Below are positions 21,562 through 29,737 of a stretch of DNA of 64,000 nt, one piece after another. Under the pieces are notes generated by a model, which saw only the letters and a list, made by a program, of their open reading frames with translations, ran no database searches and had not been told where the DNA came from. Positions within the stretch are counted from its first letter, which is position 1. Each line of letters starts with the position of its first letter. Where the stretch lies: the NCBI RefSeq assembly GCF_020618415.1, contig NZ_CP085344.1:891001-955000 (forward strand), given 5' to 3'. The DNA comes from Cupriavidus sp. MP-37 (GTDB lineage: Bacteria; Pseudomonadota; Gammaproteobacteria; Burkholderiales; Burkholderiaceae). Both the position numbers and the translations under genes were made by a program.

Positions 21562-22398
21562 TTATTCCTTCCCGAACTCCGCCCCCATCTCCCTGCCCCG
21601 CGCCGCGGCCGCATGCATCGCGCGCACAAAGGCATCGGCGATGCCGGAGGCTTCCATCGACGTCAGCGCCGCATAGGTGGTCCCGCCCTTCGAGGTCACG
21701 CGCTCGCGCAGCGTCGCCACCGCTTCGGGCGATTGCCCCGCCAGCGTGGCCGCGCCGCGGAAGGTTTCCACCGCGAGTTCGCGTCCCTGTTCGGCGCTCA
21801 GCCCCAGTTCGGTGGCGGCGCGCTGCATCGCCTCGATGAAATAGAACACATAGGCCGGACCGCTGCCGGAGATCGCGGTGACGGCATCGATCTGGTCATC
21901 GCCGTCGACCCACACGCATTTGCCGACGGCCTCGGCCACGGCGCTGGCAATGGCACGGTCTTCGGCCGATAGCCCGGCCGCTGCGGCCAGCCCCGTCATG
22001 CCCATGCCCGACAGCGCCGGCGTATTCGGCATTGCGCGCACCACGCGCTTGCGCCCGCCGAGCCAGCGCTGCATGTCCTGCAGCCGGATGCCGGCGGCCA
22101 CGCTGATCACCAGGTTGCCCGGACCATCGCCCGGCAGGTGCGGCAGCAGCTGCGCCGCGGCGTCGCGGAACTGCTGCGGCTTGACCGCGAGCACCAGCAC
22201 GTCGCTGGCGCCGAAGGCGGCATCCGGCGCGCCGGCGGCATGCACGCCGAGGTCGCGCGCCAGGCGCTGCTGCGCTTCCGGGAACGGGTCGACCACGCGG
22301 ATCGCGCCGGCGGGCACGCCGCGCGCGATCAGGCCGCCGATCAATGCGGAAGCCATGTTGCCGCCGCCAAGAAAACCGAAGGTGAGGGTGTCGAGCAT
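21562..22398 (-). CDS. proC: Pyrroline-5-carboxylate reductase
   Basis: 278-aa enzyme reducing pyrroline-5-carboxylate to proline with NAD(P)H. The N-terminal Rossmann motif GFLGGGNMASALIGGL and the C-terminal family signature (SGSGPAYVFYFIEAM with TSKGGTTYAAL) are intact. The start at 22398 gives the family N-terminus MLDTLTFGFLGGG; the open frame upstream overlaps the yggS end. yggS lies 43 bp upstream, a very common pairing. Confidence 0.97.
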   Translation of the reverse strand: MLDTLTFGFLGGGNMASALIGGLIARGVPAGAIRVVDPFPEAQQRLARDLGVHAAGAPDAAFGASDVLVLAVKPQQFRDAAAQLLPHLPGDGPGNLVISVAAGIRLQDMQRWLGGRKRVVRAMPNTPALSGMGMTGLAAAAGLSAEDRAIASAVAEAVGKCVWVDGDDQIDAVTAISGSGPAYVFYFIEAMQRAATELGLSAEQGRELAVETFRGAATLAGQSPEAVATLRERVTSKGGTTYAALTSMEASGIADAFVRAMHAAAARGREMGAEFGKE

Positions 22399-22441
22399 GA
22401 AGGTCTCTGGGGTCTGAAAGATTCCGGTCGGGGCGCGGACG

Positions 22442-23131
22442 TCAGCCGCGCGCGCCGAAGATGGCGGTGCCGATCCGCACCAGGGTCGAGCCCTCGGCAA
22501 TGGCGGCCTCCATGTCGCCCGACATGCCCATCGACAGCGTATCGAGCGCCAGCCCGTCGGCGCGCAGCGCCTGCAGCATGGCGCGCATGGCGGCGAACGG
22601 GCGGCGTTGCGCCGCGGGGTCTTGCTCGGGCTCGGGGATCGCCATCAGTCCGCGCAGCCGCAGGTTGGGCAGGGCGGCGACGGCATGCGCCAGCGCCGGA
22701 ACCTCTGCCGGAGCCACGCCGCTCTTGCTGGCCTCGCCGCTGATATTCACCTGGATGCAGACCTGCAGCGGCGCCATGCCGGCCGGACGTTGCGCCGACA
22801 GCCGTTCGGCGATCCTGAGCCGGTCGATGGTGTGGACCCAGTCGAAATGTTCCGCCACCGGCCGCGTCTTGTTGCTTTGCAGCGGGCCGATGAAATGCCA
22901 TTGCAGGCGGTCGCGCAGGTCGGCCAGCGCGGCGATCTTGTCGACGCCTTCCTGGACGTAGTTTTCGCCGAATTCGCGCTGTCCGGCGGCGTATGCGGCC
23001 CTTATGCGGTCGGGTGAAACGGTCTTGGAAACGGCCAGCAGGGCGATGTCCGCGGCTTGCCTGCCGGCCTGTTGTGCTGCCGCCGCAATGCCCTGGCGCA
23101 CGGCTTGCAAGTTGGCGGCAATCACAGACAT
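22442..23131 (-). CDS. yggS: YggS/PROSC-family pyridoxal phosphate homeostasis protein
   Basis: 229-aa PLP-binding TIM-barrel protein that buffers PLP and affects amino and keto acid balance. The PLP lysine is in LLAVSKTVSPDRI; QREFGENYVQEGVDK, WHFIGPLQSNKTRPV and LSMGMSGDMEAAIAEGSTLVRIGTAIFG are family hallmarks. MSVIAANL at 23131 is the likely start. It is transcribed with proC and divergently from pilT (66-bp gap). Confidence 0.96.
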   Translation of the reverse strand: MSVIAANLQAVRQGIAAAAQQAGRQAADIALLAVSKTVSPDRIRAAYAAGQREFGENYVQEGVDKIAALADLRDRLQWHFIGPLQSNKTRPVAEHFDWVHTIDRLRIAERLSAQRPAGMAPLQVCIQVNISGEASKSGVAPAEVPALAHAVAALPNLRLRGLMAIPEPEQDPAAQRRPFAAMRAMLQALRADGLALDTLSMGMSGDMEAAIAEGSTLVRIGTAIFGARG

Positions 23132-23197
23132 AATCCGGCGAACATATATATAAGGTACGTCAAGTACCGATAACAAATCAGGGTGGGGTCATTATAG

Positions 23198-24241
23198 ATG
23201 GACATCGCGCAGCTATTGGCTTTCGCCGTCAAGAACAAGGCGTCCGATCTTCATCTGTCCGCGGACATGCCGCCGATGGTGCGGATCCACGGCGACATGC
23301 GCCGCATCAACGTCGCCTCGATGACGCACAAGGATGTCCACGCCATGGTGTACGACATCATGAGCGACACCCAGCGCAAGGCCTACGAGGAACGCCTCGA
23401 AATCGATTTCTCGTTCGAGATCGCCGGCCTGTCGCGCTTCCGCGTCAATGCCTATAACACCCAGCGCGGCGCCGCCGCGGTGTTCCGTACCATTCCGTCC
23501 AAGGTGCTGACGCTGGAAGAGCTGCGCGCGCCGGCGGTATTTGCCGACCTGTGCATGAAGCCGCGCGGGCTGGTGCTGGTAACGGGCCCGACCGGCTCGG
23601 GCAAGTCCACCACGCTGGCGGCGATGGTCGACCATCGCAATGAAAACGACATGGGCCACATCCTCACGGTGGAGGACCCGATCGAATTCGTGCACAGCTC
23701 CAAGAAGAGCCTGATCAACCAGCGCGAGCTGGGGCCGCATACGCATTCGTTCGCCAACGCGCTGCGCTCGGCGCTGCGCGAAGACCCTGACGTGATCCTG
23801 GTGGGTGAACTGCGCGACCTCGAAACCATCCGCCTGGCGCTGACCGCGGCCGAGACCGGCCACCTGGTCTTCGGCACGCTGCACACCAGTTCGGCGGCCA
23901 AGACCATCGACCGCGTGGTCGACGTGTTCCCGCCCGAAGAGAAGGACATGGTGCGCACCATGCTGTCGGAATCGCTCGAGGCGGTGATCTCGCAGACGCT
24001 GCTGAAGACCCGCGACGGCAACGGCCGCACCGCCGCGCACGAGATCATGATCGCCACCCCGGCGATCCGCCACCTGATCCGCGAAAACAAGATCGCGCAG
24101 ATGTACTCGATGATGCAGACCAGCAGCGGGCTGGGCATGCAGACGCTGGACCAGTGCCTGTCGGACCTGATCAAGCGCAGCGTCATCAGCTACAACGACG
24201 CGCGCGCGATTGCCAAGAATCCGGACGCGTTCATGGGCTGA
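23198..24241 (+). CDS. pilT: Type IV pilus retraction ATPase PilT
   Basis: 347-aa hexameric ATPase that depolymerises pilin for twitching and DNA uptake. The N-terminal PAS-like region begins MDIAQLLAFAVKNKASDLHLS. Walker A GPTGSGKST is at residues 130-138, then the Asp box VEDPIEF, Walker B VILVGELRD and the His box GHLVFGTLHTSSA. The AIRNLIRE-type retraction motif appears as AIRHLIRENK. pilU follows 35 bp downstream; no pilus structural genes lie nearby. Confidence 0.97.
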   Translation: MDIAQLLAFAVKNKASDLHLSADMPPMVRIHGDMRRINVASMTHKDVHAMVYDIMSDTQRKAYEERLEIDFSFEIAGLSRFRVNAYNTQRGAAAVFRTIPSKVLTLEELRAPAVFADLCMKPRGLVLVTGPTGSGKSTTLAAMVDHRNENDMGHILTVEDPIEFVHSSKKSLINQRELGPHTHSFANALRSALREDPDVILVGELRDLETIRLALTAAETGHLVFGTLHTSSAAKTIDRVVDVFPPEEKDMVRTMLSESLEAVISQTLLKTRDGNGRTAAHEIMIATPAIRHLIRENKIAQMYSMMQTSSGLGMQTLDQCLSDLIKRSVISYNDARAIAKNPDAFMG

Positions 24242-24276
24242 GGCCCGCCTTCGCTTTTTTCCAGCAGGACACCGCC

Positions 24277-25416
24277 ATGCTCGACCGCGAATCCGCCGCC
24301 AAGTACATCAACGACCTGCTCGAGCTGATGGTCAGCAACCGCGGCTCGGACCTGTTCATCACTTCGGACTTTCCGCCGGCGATCAAGGTCGATGGCAAGA
24401 TCACGCCGGTGTCGCAGCAGCCGCTGAACCCGACCCAGGCGCTGGGCCTGGTGCGCTCGGTGATGAACGAGCGCCAGGTGCAGGACTTCGACACCAGCCG
24501 CGAATGCAATTTCGCGATCAGCGCGCCCAAGGCCGGGCGCTTCCGCGTCTCGGCCTTTATCCAGCAGGGCAAGGCCGGCATGGTGGTGCGCACCATCAAT
24601 ACGCGCATCCCGTCGGTGGCCGACCTGGACCTGCCGCAGACGCTGCATGACGTGGTGATGGCCAAGCGCGGGCTGGTGATCGTCACCGGCGCCACCGGCT
24701 CGGGCAAGTCGACCACGCTGGCGGCAATGCTCGACCACCGCAACGCGCATTCCTACGGCCATATCATCACCATCGAGGATCCGATCGAATACGTGCACGC
24801 GCACCAGAACTGCATCGTCACGCAGCGCGAGGTCGGCATCGATACCGAGTCGTGGCACGTGGCGCTGAAGAACACGCTGCGCCAGGCGCCCGACGTGATC
24901 CTGATCGGCGAGATCCGCGACCGCGAGACCATGGAGTACGCGATGCAGTACGCCGAGACCGGCCACCTGTGCCTGGCCACGCTGCACGCCAACAACGCCA
25001 ACCAGGCGATCGACCGCGTGGTCAACTTCTTCCCCGAGGAAAAGCGCCAGCAGCTGCTGATCGACCTGTCGCTGAACCTGAAGGCGATGATCTCGCAGCG
25101 CCTGCTGCCGCGCGCGGGCCGCAAGGGCCGGGTGCCGGCGGTCGAGATCATGATCGGCACGCCGCTGGTGGCCGACCTGATCTTCAAGGGCGAGATCCAC
25201 GAGCTCAAGGAAGTCATCAAGAAGTCGCGCGAGCAGGGCATGATCTCGTTCGACCAGGCGCTGTTCGACCTGTACGAGCAGGGCAAGATCACCTACGAGG
25301 ACGCGCTGCGCAACGCCGACTCGCTCAACGACCTGCGCCTGATGATCAAGCTGCACAGCACGCATGCCAAGGACTCGGACCTGGGCGCCGGCACCGAGCA
25401 TCTCAACGTCATCTGA
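24277..25416 (+). CDS. pilU: PilT-dependent retraction ATPase PilU
   Basis: 379-aa paralogue of PilT that boosts retraction force together with PilT. Walker A GATGSGKST, IEDPIEYVHAH, VILIGEIRDRE and GHLCLATLHANNANQAIDR are intact. Compared with PilT it has the longer C-terminal tail (LRLMIKLHSTHAKDSDLG) typical of PilU. The ATG at 24277 follows CAGGACACCGCC; open frame before it overlaps the end of pilT and is not PilU-like. Confidence 0.96.
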   Translation: MLDRESAAKYINDLLELMVSNRGSDLFITSDFPPAIKVDGKITPVSQQPLNPTQALGLVRSVMNERQVQDFDTSRECNFAISAPKAGRFRVSAFIQQGKAGMVVRTINTRIPSVADLDLPQTLHDVVMAKRGLVIVTGATGSGKSTTLAAMLDHRNAHSYGHIITIEDPIEYVHAHQNCIVTQREVGIDTESWHVALKNTLRQAPDVILIGEIRDRETMEYAMQYAETGHLCLATLHANNANQAIDRVVNFFPEEKRQQLLIDLSLNLKAMISQRLLPRAGRKGRVPAVEIMIGTPLVADLIFKGEIHELKEVIKKSREQGMISFDQALFDLYEQGKITYEDALRNADSLNDLRLMIKLHSTHAKDSDLGAGTEHLNVI

Positions 25417-25470
25417 GGGCTGCGCGGCGGCGCGCGTGGCGGTATGCTTGGCTATCTACAGGAGTCTGCC

Positions 25471-25965
25471 ATGAGCAATGTCTACCAGTTCGAAGCCAAC
25501 TCGCTCGCCGGCCAGCCGGTGCCGCTGTCGCAGTTCCAGGGCAAGGTGATGCTGGTGGTCAATACCGCCAGCGAATGCGGTTTCACCCCGCAGTACGAAG
25601 GCCTGCAGAAGCTCTATGACGAATACCACGAGCGGGGCCTGGAGGTGCTGGGCTTCCCGTGCAACCAGTTCGGCAAGCAGGAGCCGGGCGATGCGCAGCA
25701 GATCGGGCAGTTCTGCGAAACGCGTTTCGCGGTGCGTTTCCCGATGTTCGCCAAGATCGACGTCAACGGCCCCAACGCCCATCCGCTGTACCAGTGGCTG
25801 ACCACGGAAAAGCGTGGCGTGCTCGGTACCCAGGGCATCAAGTGGAACTTCACCAAGTTCCTGCTGCGCCGCGACGGCACTGTGTACAAGCGCTATGCGC
25901 CGACCGTCAAGCCGGCAGAACTGCGCGCCGACATCGAGCGGCTGCTTTCCGACCCGGCCGCCTGA
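25471..25965 (+). CDS. Glutathione peroxidase family thiol peroxidase
   Basis: 164-aa Cys-type glutathione peroxidase (BtuE/Gpx-like) that reduces hydroperoxides. The peroxidatic Cys36 is in NTASECGFTPQY, with Gln in GFPCNQFGKQEPG and Trp in GIKWNFTKFL completing the active site. The ATG at 25471 follows AGGAGTCTGCC. It is compatible with thioredoxin as donor, as in many bacterial members; this cannot be decided here. It is transcribed from the pilU direction but probably independently. Confidence 0.94.
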   Translation: MSNVYQFEANSLAGQPVPLSQFQGKVMLVVNTASECGFTPQYEGLQKLYDEYHERGLEVLGFPCNQFGKQEPGDAQQIGQFCETRFAVRFPMFAKIDVNGPNAHPLYQWLTTEKRGVLGTQGIKWNFTKFLLRRDGTVYKRYAPTVKPAELRADIERLLSDPAA

Positions 25966-25968
25966 GCC

Positions 25969-26658
25969 TCAGCTGCCGCTCGCGCGCACCGCGCGCAGGA
26001 AGCCGTTGAGCGAGCGGTCCGGGGTTTCGTGGAAATGGTCGTCGAGCATGCGGATGGCGCGGCAGCGGTCGAGCCGGAAGCTGCGGTAGTCCTCGCGCGT
26101 GGTGCACCACGTTGCCAGCAGCCAGGCATTGCCCCAGAAGAACAACCCCAGCGGCATCACCACGCGTTCGGTGATGCGCTGCTGCACGTCGCAGTAGTCG
26201 AGCTGCAGCAGCTTGTGCGCGCCCAGCGCGCCGTGCACCACGTCGAAGGCCTCGCGCACGTGCGCCTGGTTGACGTACTCGGGCGCGAACACGCGGCTTT
26301 GCTGCGCCGCCAGCCGGCGCGGCGGCGGCAGCGCCGCCATCAGCTTCTCCAGCGCGGGATCGGCCGCGGCGGCCAGCGCGCCGCCGCCCCAGGCCTTCAG
26401 CAGCCGCAGGCCGGCGACCAGCGCTTCCACTTCCATGGCGGTGAACATCAGCGGCGGGACATCGAAGTCGGCGCGCAGCCGGTAGCCGATGCCGGCCTCG
26501 CCCTCGACCGGCACGCCCGACAGCGACAGCGCCTGGATATCACGGTAGACGGTGCGTTCCGAGACCCCGAGCCGCTGCGCCAGCAGCGCCGCCGTGGTCA
26601 GGCGGCGGCCGCGCAGCACCTGCACGATCTGGAACAGGCGGTCGGCGCGGCGGCTCAT
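25969..26658 (-). CDS. YafY-type transcriptional regulator (HTH plus WYL domain)
   Basis: 229-aa regulator with an N-terminal winged helix (residues ~5-60, TAALLAQRLGVSERTVYRDIQALS) and a C-terminal WYL-type ligand domain (about 135-215, VVMPLGLFFWGNAWLLATW and YRSFRLDRCRAIRML). Such proteins commonly sense small ligands and control adjacent genes. Immediately upstream (22 bp) and in the same direction is a VOC-family protein, the usual partner of this class. The ligand is unknown. Confidence 0.9.
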   Translation of the reverse strand: MSRRADRLFQIVQVLRGRRLTTAALLAQRLGVSERTVYRDIQALSLSGVPVEGEAGIGYRLRADFDVPPLMFTAMEVEALVAGLRLLKAWGGGALAAAADPALEKLMAALPPPRRLAAQQSRVFAPEYVNQAHVREAFDVVHGALGAHKLLQLDYCDVQQRITERVVMPLGLFFWGNAWLLATWCTTREDYRSFRLDRCRAIRMLDDHFHETPDRSLNGFLRAVRASGS

Positions 26659-26680
26659 CGGTCAGCGTGGCCCATGGCGG

Positions 26681-27052
26681 TCATGCGGCCACCGGTTCGT
26701 GCAGGCCGATGCGGTTGCCTTCGCTGTCGGTGATATGCGCGATGCGGCCGATCTCGCCCGGCAGGCGCAGCGGCCCGAACACGGTCTTGCCGCCGGCGCG
26801 CGCGGCGCGCGCCAGCAGCGCATCGAGCTCCGGCGCGTGCAGGTACGGCACCGTGCCGTAGTAGTTGCTGGGCCGGTAGCCTTCGCCGGCGACCAGCGCG
26901 CCGCCGGGATCGGGATGCGGGAACACCGCCATGTCGACCTGGCTCATGGTCTCGCGGCGCAGCTTGATCTCGAACACCTGCTCGTAGAAGCCGACCGCGC
27001 GGGGCATGTCGACGACAGGGATTTCCAGCCAGTTGATCAGACGTTGGCTCAT
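26681..27052 (-). CDS. VOC (glyoxalase/bleomycin-resistance) superfamily protein
   Basis: 123-aa single-domain VOC protein (INWLEIPVVDMPRAVGFYEQVF opening, FGPLRLPGEIGRIAHITDSEGNRIGLHEP closing). I place the start at 27052 (MSQRLIN) after GGAGCC. Members range from lyases to ligand-binding resistance proteins, so no reaction is assigned. It is the first gene of a two-gene unit with the WYL regulator. Confidence 0.88.
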   Translation of the reverse strand: MSQRLINWLEIPVVDMPRAVGFYEQVFEIKLRRETMSQVDMAVFPHPDPGGALVAGEGYRPSNYYGTVPYLHAPELDALLARAARAGGKTVFGPLRLPGEIGRIAHITDSEGNRIGLHEPVAA

Positions 27053-27112
27053 GATGGGCTCCTGGGTTCCATAGGTAGGGGAGTGAGGAGCTCGCATCAT
27101 GCGCGGGGGCTG

Positions 27113-27186
27113 CTGACAGCGTGCTGTCAGGAGGATGTCAGGGCGCGATGTCAGGGCGCGATGTCAGGGCGGGATGTCAGTGCGGC
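27113..27186. repeat. Perfect palindrome followed by four 13-bp tandem repeats
   Basis: CTGACAGC-GT-GCTGTCAG (27113-27130) is a perfect palindrome. From 27135 the 13-bp unit ATGTCAGGGCGCG occurs at 27135-27147 and 27148-27160, then with one change at 27161-27173 and a degenerate fourth copy at 27174-27186 that contains the lrgB stop codon. The palindrome arm shares TGTCAG with the repeats. It lies between lrgB and the VOC gene. Confidence 0.85.
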
Positions 27187-27902
27187 ATCCACGCCGCCAT
27201 CACCGGCACCAGGATCGCGGTCAGCACGCCGTTCAGGCCCATGCCAAGCGCGGCGAAGGCGCCGGCTTCCTGGTTGACCTGGAACGCGCGCGCGGTGCCG
27301 ATGCCGTGTGCCGCGACGCCGGTGGCGAAGCCGCGCACGCTGTAGTCGCGGATGCGCAGCAGGTTCAGCAGCATGGTCGCGCTGACCGCGCCGATGATGC
27401 CGGTGCCCATCACCAGCACCGCCGTCAGCGACGGCAGCCCGCCGATCTTCTCGGCCACGCCCATGGCGATCGGGATCGTCACCGACTTGGGCGCGAGCGA
27501 GCGCACCGTTTCCGGCGAGGCACCGAGCAGCCAGGCAATGCCCACCGCCGACACCACCGCCACCACCGAGCCCGCCACCAGTCCCGCCAGCAGCGGGAAC
27601 ACGTGGGTGCGCAGCTTGGGCAGCTGCAGGTACAGCGGCACCGCCAGCGCCACCGTCGCCGGCCCCAGCAGGAAGTGCACGAACTGCGCGCCGTCGAAGT
27701 AGGTCTTGTAGGGCGTGCCGGTGACGGTCAGCACCGTGACCAGCAGCGCCACCGCGATCATCACCGGGTTGGCCAGCGGCGAGAAGCGCGATTTCTCGTA
27801 GATGCGGAAGGCAAAGACATAGGCCAGCAGCGTCGCGGTCAGCCCCACCAGCGGGCTGGCGGCAAGGTAGACCCAGATCTCGTTCAGGCGCGGCGTCATC
27901 AT
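27177..27902 (-). CDS. lrgB: LrgB/CidB family membrane protein
   Basis: 241-aa inner-membrane protein of the LrgB family with about seven to eight hydrophobic segments (YLAASPLVGLTATLLAYVFAF near the start; TAVLVMGTGIIGAVSATMLLNLL and AHGIGTARAF near the end). LrgAB proteins have been linked to murein hydrolase control but also to small organic acid transport (bacterial pyruvate; the plant chloroplast homologue PLGG1 carries glycolate and glycerate). Its start overlaps the lrgA stop (ATGATGA). The glycolate oxidase neighbours favour a transport role; that is inference. Confidence 0.93.
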   Translation of the reverse strand: MMTPRLNEIWVYLAASPLVGLTATLLAYVFAFRIYEKSRFSPLANPVMIAVALLVTVLTVTGTPYKTYFDGAQFVHFLLGPATVALAVPLYLQLPKLRTHVFPLLAGLVAGSVVAVVSAVGIAWLLGASPETVRSLAPKSVTIPIAMGVAEKIGGLPSLTAVLVMGTGIIGAVSATMLLNLLRIRDYSVRGFATGVAAHGIGTARAFQVNQEAGAFAALGMGLNGVLTAILVPVMAAWMPH

Positions 27903-28282
27903 GCCTGTTCTCCCTTGGGGTCGGCCGGCGGCGTGTCGGTGCCGGAACGCTTGCGCATCAGCATGCGCGTGACCACGGCGGTGGTGGCAATGGCCAGCCA
28001 GGTGGACACCACCAGCGCGACCAGGATCGGCAGCCACTCGCCCTCGATGCGGTTGGCGTGGACCATGATGCCGACGCCGGCGGGCACGAACAGCAGCGAC
28101 AGGTGCTTGAGCAGCTCGGTGGTGGTGCCCTGAATCACGGGCAGCAGCCGGTCGTCGAAGACGAGCCAGCCGAACAGCAGGATCATGCCCAGCACGGGGC
28201 CGGGCACGGGCAGGGTCAGCGCGTAGCTGATCACCTCGCCGACGGACTGGAAAACCAACAGGATGGCAAAGGTCTGGAGCAT
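27899..28282 (-). CDS. lrgA: LrgA/CidA family membrane protein
   Basis: 127-aa holin-like membrane protein with four hydrophobic helices and the family segment LTLPVPGPVLGMILLF, then HLSLLFVPAGVGIMVH. It is translationally coupled to lrgB by a four-base overlap. It lies 160 bp downstream of glcF in the same direction, the gap being filled by a pair of palindromic repeats, so co-transcription with glc genes is possible but not certain. Confidence 0.93.
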   Translation of the reverse strand: MLQTFAILLVFQSVGEVISYALTLPVPGPVLGMILLFGWLVFDDRLLPVIQGTTTELLKHLSLLFVPAGVGIMVHANRIEGEWLPILVALVVSTWLAIATTAVVTRMLMRKRSGTDTPPADPKGEQA

Positions 28283-28306
28283 GGGGGCGTGGTTGGTTGC
28301 GCTCTT

Positions 28307-28427
28307 CCTCCCCTCTCCCTATGGGAGAGGGGCCGGGGGAGAGGGCGGGCGTGTCTCGAAGCGATATCGCATCTTGAACCGCTTGCCCTCTCCCCCGCCC
28401 CTCTCCCGCAAGCGGGAGAGGGTAGAC
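28307..28427. repeat. Inverted pair of REP-like elements between glcF and lrgA
   Basis: First element at about 28307-28350 (core CCCTCTCCC-TAT-GGGAGAGGG) and an inverted second at about 28381-28427 (core CTCTCCCGC-AA-GCGGGAGAG). Same family as the pairs near 21.4 and 41 kb. It could lower expression of lrgAB relative to glcDEF. Confidence 0.78.
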
Positions 28428-28443
28428 AACCACGGCCGGGGTG

Positions 28444-29697
28444 TTATCCCAGCATCCGGTCGACCAGTTCGATCCAGTGCATGACCGGCGTATCGGTGCC
28501 GCCCTGCAGGTGCGAGATGCAGCCGATATTGGCCGAGACGATGGCTTCGGGCTGCGTCGCCTGCAGTTTGGCGAGCTTGTCGTCGCGCAGGCGCTGGGAC
28601 AGTTCCGGCTGCAGCACCGAGTAAGTGCCCGCCGAGCCGCAGCACAGGTGGCTGTCAGCGCAGAGTTTGACTTCCACGCCGAGGCCGGTCAAGAGCGCTT
28701 CGACCTTGCCGCGGATCTGCTGGCCGTGCTGCAGCGTGCACGGCGGGTGGTAGGCCACGCGCCGGCCGTCGCGCGGCACCGCGCCGGCGGCGGCGTGCAG
28801 GTCGTCGGCAAAGTCCGGCAGGACCTCGGACAGGTCGCGCGTCAGCGCCGAGATGCGGCGCGCGCGCCCGGCATAGGCGGGATCGTTGCGCAGCAGGTGG
28901 CCGTAGTCCTTGACCATCGCGCCGCAGCCCGACGCGGTCATCACGATGGCTTCGGCGCCGGCTTCGACATGCGGCCACCAGGCGTCGATATTGCGGCGCA
29001 TATTGTCGAGGCCGCCATCGTGGTCGCCGGTGTGGAAGCGGATCGCGCCGCAGCAGCCGGCCTCGCGCGCCACCACCAGTTGTACGCCGACACGGTCGAA
29101 CACGCGCGCGGTGGCGGCATTGATGTTGGGCGACATTGCCGGCTGCACGCAACCGTCGAGCAACAACATCTTGCGCGCATGCGTGTTGCGCGGCCACACG
29201 CCGGGCGCGGCGCTGGCCGACAGCGGCGGCAACTTGGCGCGCAGCGTGCCCGGCAGCAGCGGGCGCACCATCTGGCCCAGCCGCAGCGCCGTGCCGAACA
29301 GCGCCGGACGCGTCAGTCCCTCGCGCAGCACCCAGCGCGCGATGCGCTGGCTGGCCGGGCGCCGCACGCCCTCGGCTTCCAGCTTGTCGTCGACCAGCTG
29401 GCGGCCGATGTCGACCAGGCGGCCGTAGCGCACGCCGGACGGGCAGGTCGATTCGCAGTTGCGGCAGGTCAGGCAGCGGTCCAGGTGCAGGCGCGTGCTT
29501 TCGGTGATGGCATGGCCTTCGAGCACCTGCTTCATCAGGTAGATGCGGCCGCGCGGCCCGTCCAGTTCATCGCCGAGCAGCTGGTAAGTGGGGCAGGTGG
29601 CGGTGCAGAAGCCGCAATGCACGCACTTGCCGACGATGGATTTGGCTTCCTCGCCTTCGGGCGTGTCGCGGAGAAAATCGGCCAGGGTCGTTTGCAT
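28444..29697 (-). CDS. glcF: Glycolate oxidase iron-sulfur subunit GlcF
   Basis: 417-aa electron-transfer subunit of the membrane-associated glycolate dehydrogenase. Two [4Fe-4S] sites are seen: CVHCGFCTATCP from Cys25 and CLTCRNCESTCP about 50 residues on. Two CCG-type repeats follow (EAGCCGAIRFH; HLCCGSAGTYS), which bind a further cofactor in this family. It takes electrons from GlcD/GlcE towards quinone. It is 40 bp downstream of glcE and is the last oxidase gene of the operon. Confidence 0.95.
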   Translation of the reverse strand: MQTTLADFLRDTPEGEEAKSIVGKCVHCGFCTATCPTYQLLGDELDGPRGRIYLMKQVLEGHAITESTRLHLDRCLTCRNCESTCPSGVRYGRLVDIGRQLVDDKLEAEGVRRPASQRIARWVLREGLTRPALFGTALRLGQMVRPLLPGTLRAKLPPLSASAAPGVWPRNTHARKMLLLDGCVQPAMSPNINAATARVFDRVGVQLVVAREAGCCGAIRFHTGDHDGGLDNMRRNIDAWWPHVEAGAEAIVMTASGCGAMVKDYGHLLRNDPAYAGRARRISALTRDLSEVLPDFADDLHAAAGAVPRDGRRVAYHPPCTLQHGQQIRGKVEALLTGLGVEVKLCADSHLCCGSAGTYSVLQPELSQRLRDDKLAKLQATQPEAIVSANIGCISHLQGGTDTPVMHWIELVDRMLG

Positions 29698-29737
29698 GAT
29701 GTGGGGTGTAGTGCCTGGAGTGTCTTGGCCCGCGGGC

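Noticed and set aside
27135..27186. Short direct repeats considered as a CRISPR array
   Set aside because: Units are 13 bp, head to tail with no spacers and no cas genes nearby.
27903..28433. A 418-codon version of lrgB running upstream through lrgA
   Set aside because: The upstream part is out of frame with lrgA and includes the palindromic repeat; the conserved protein begins at 27902, overlapping the lrgA stop.
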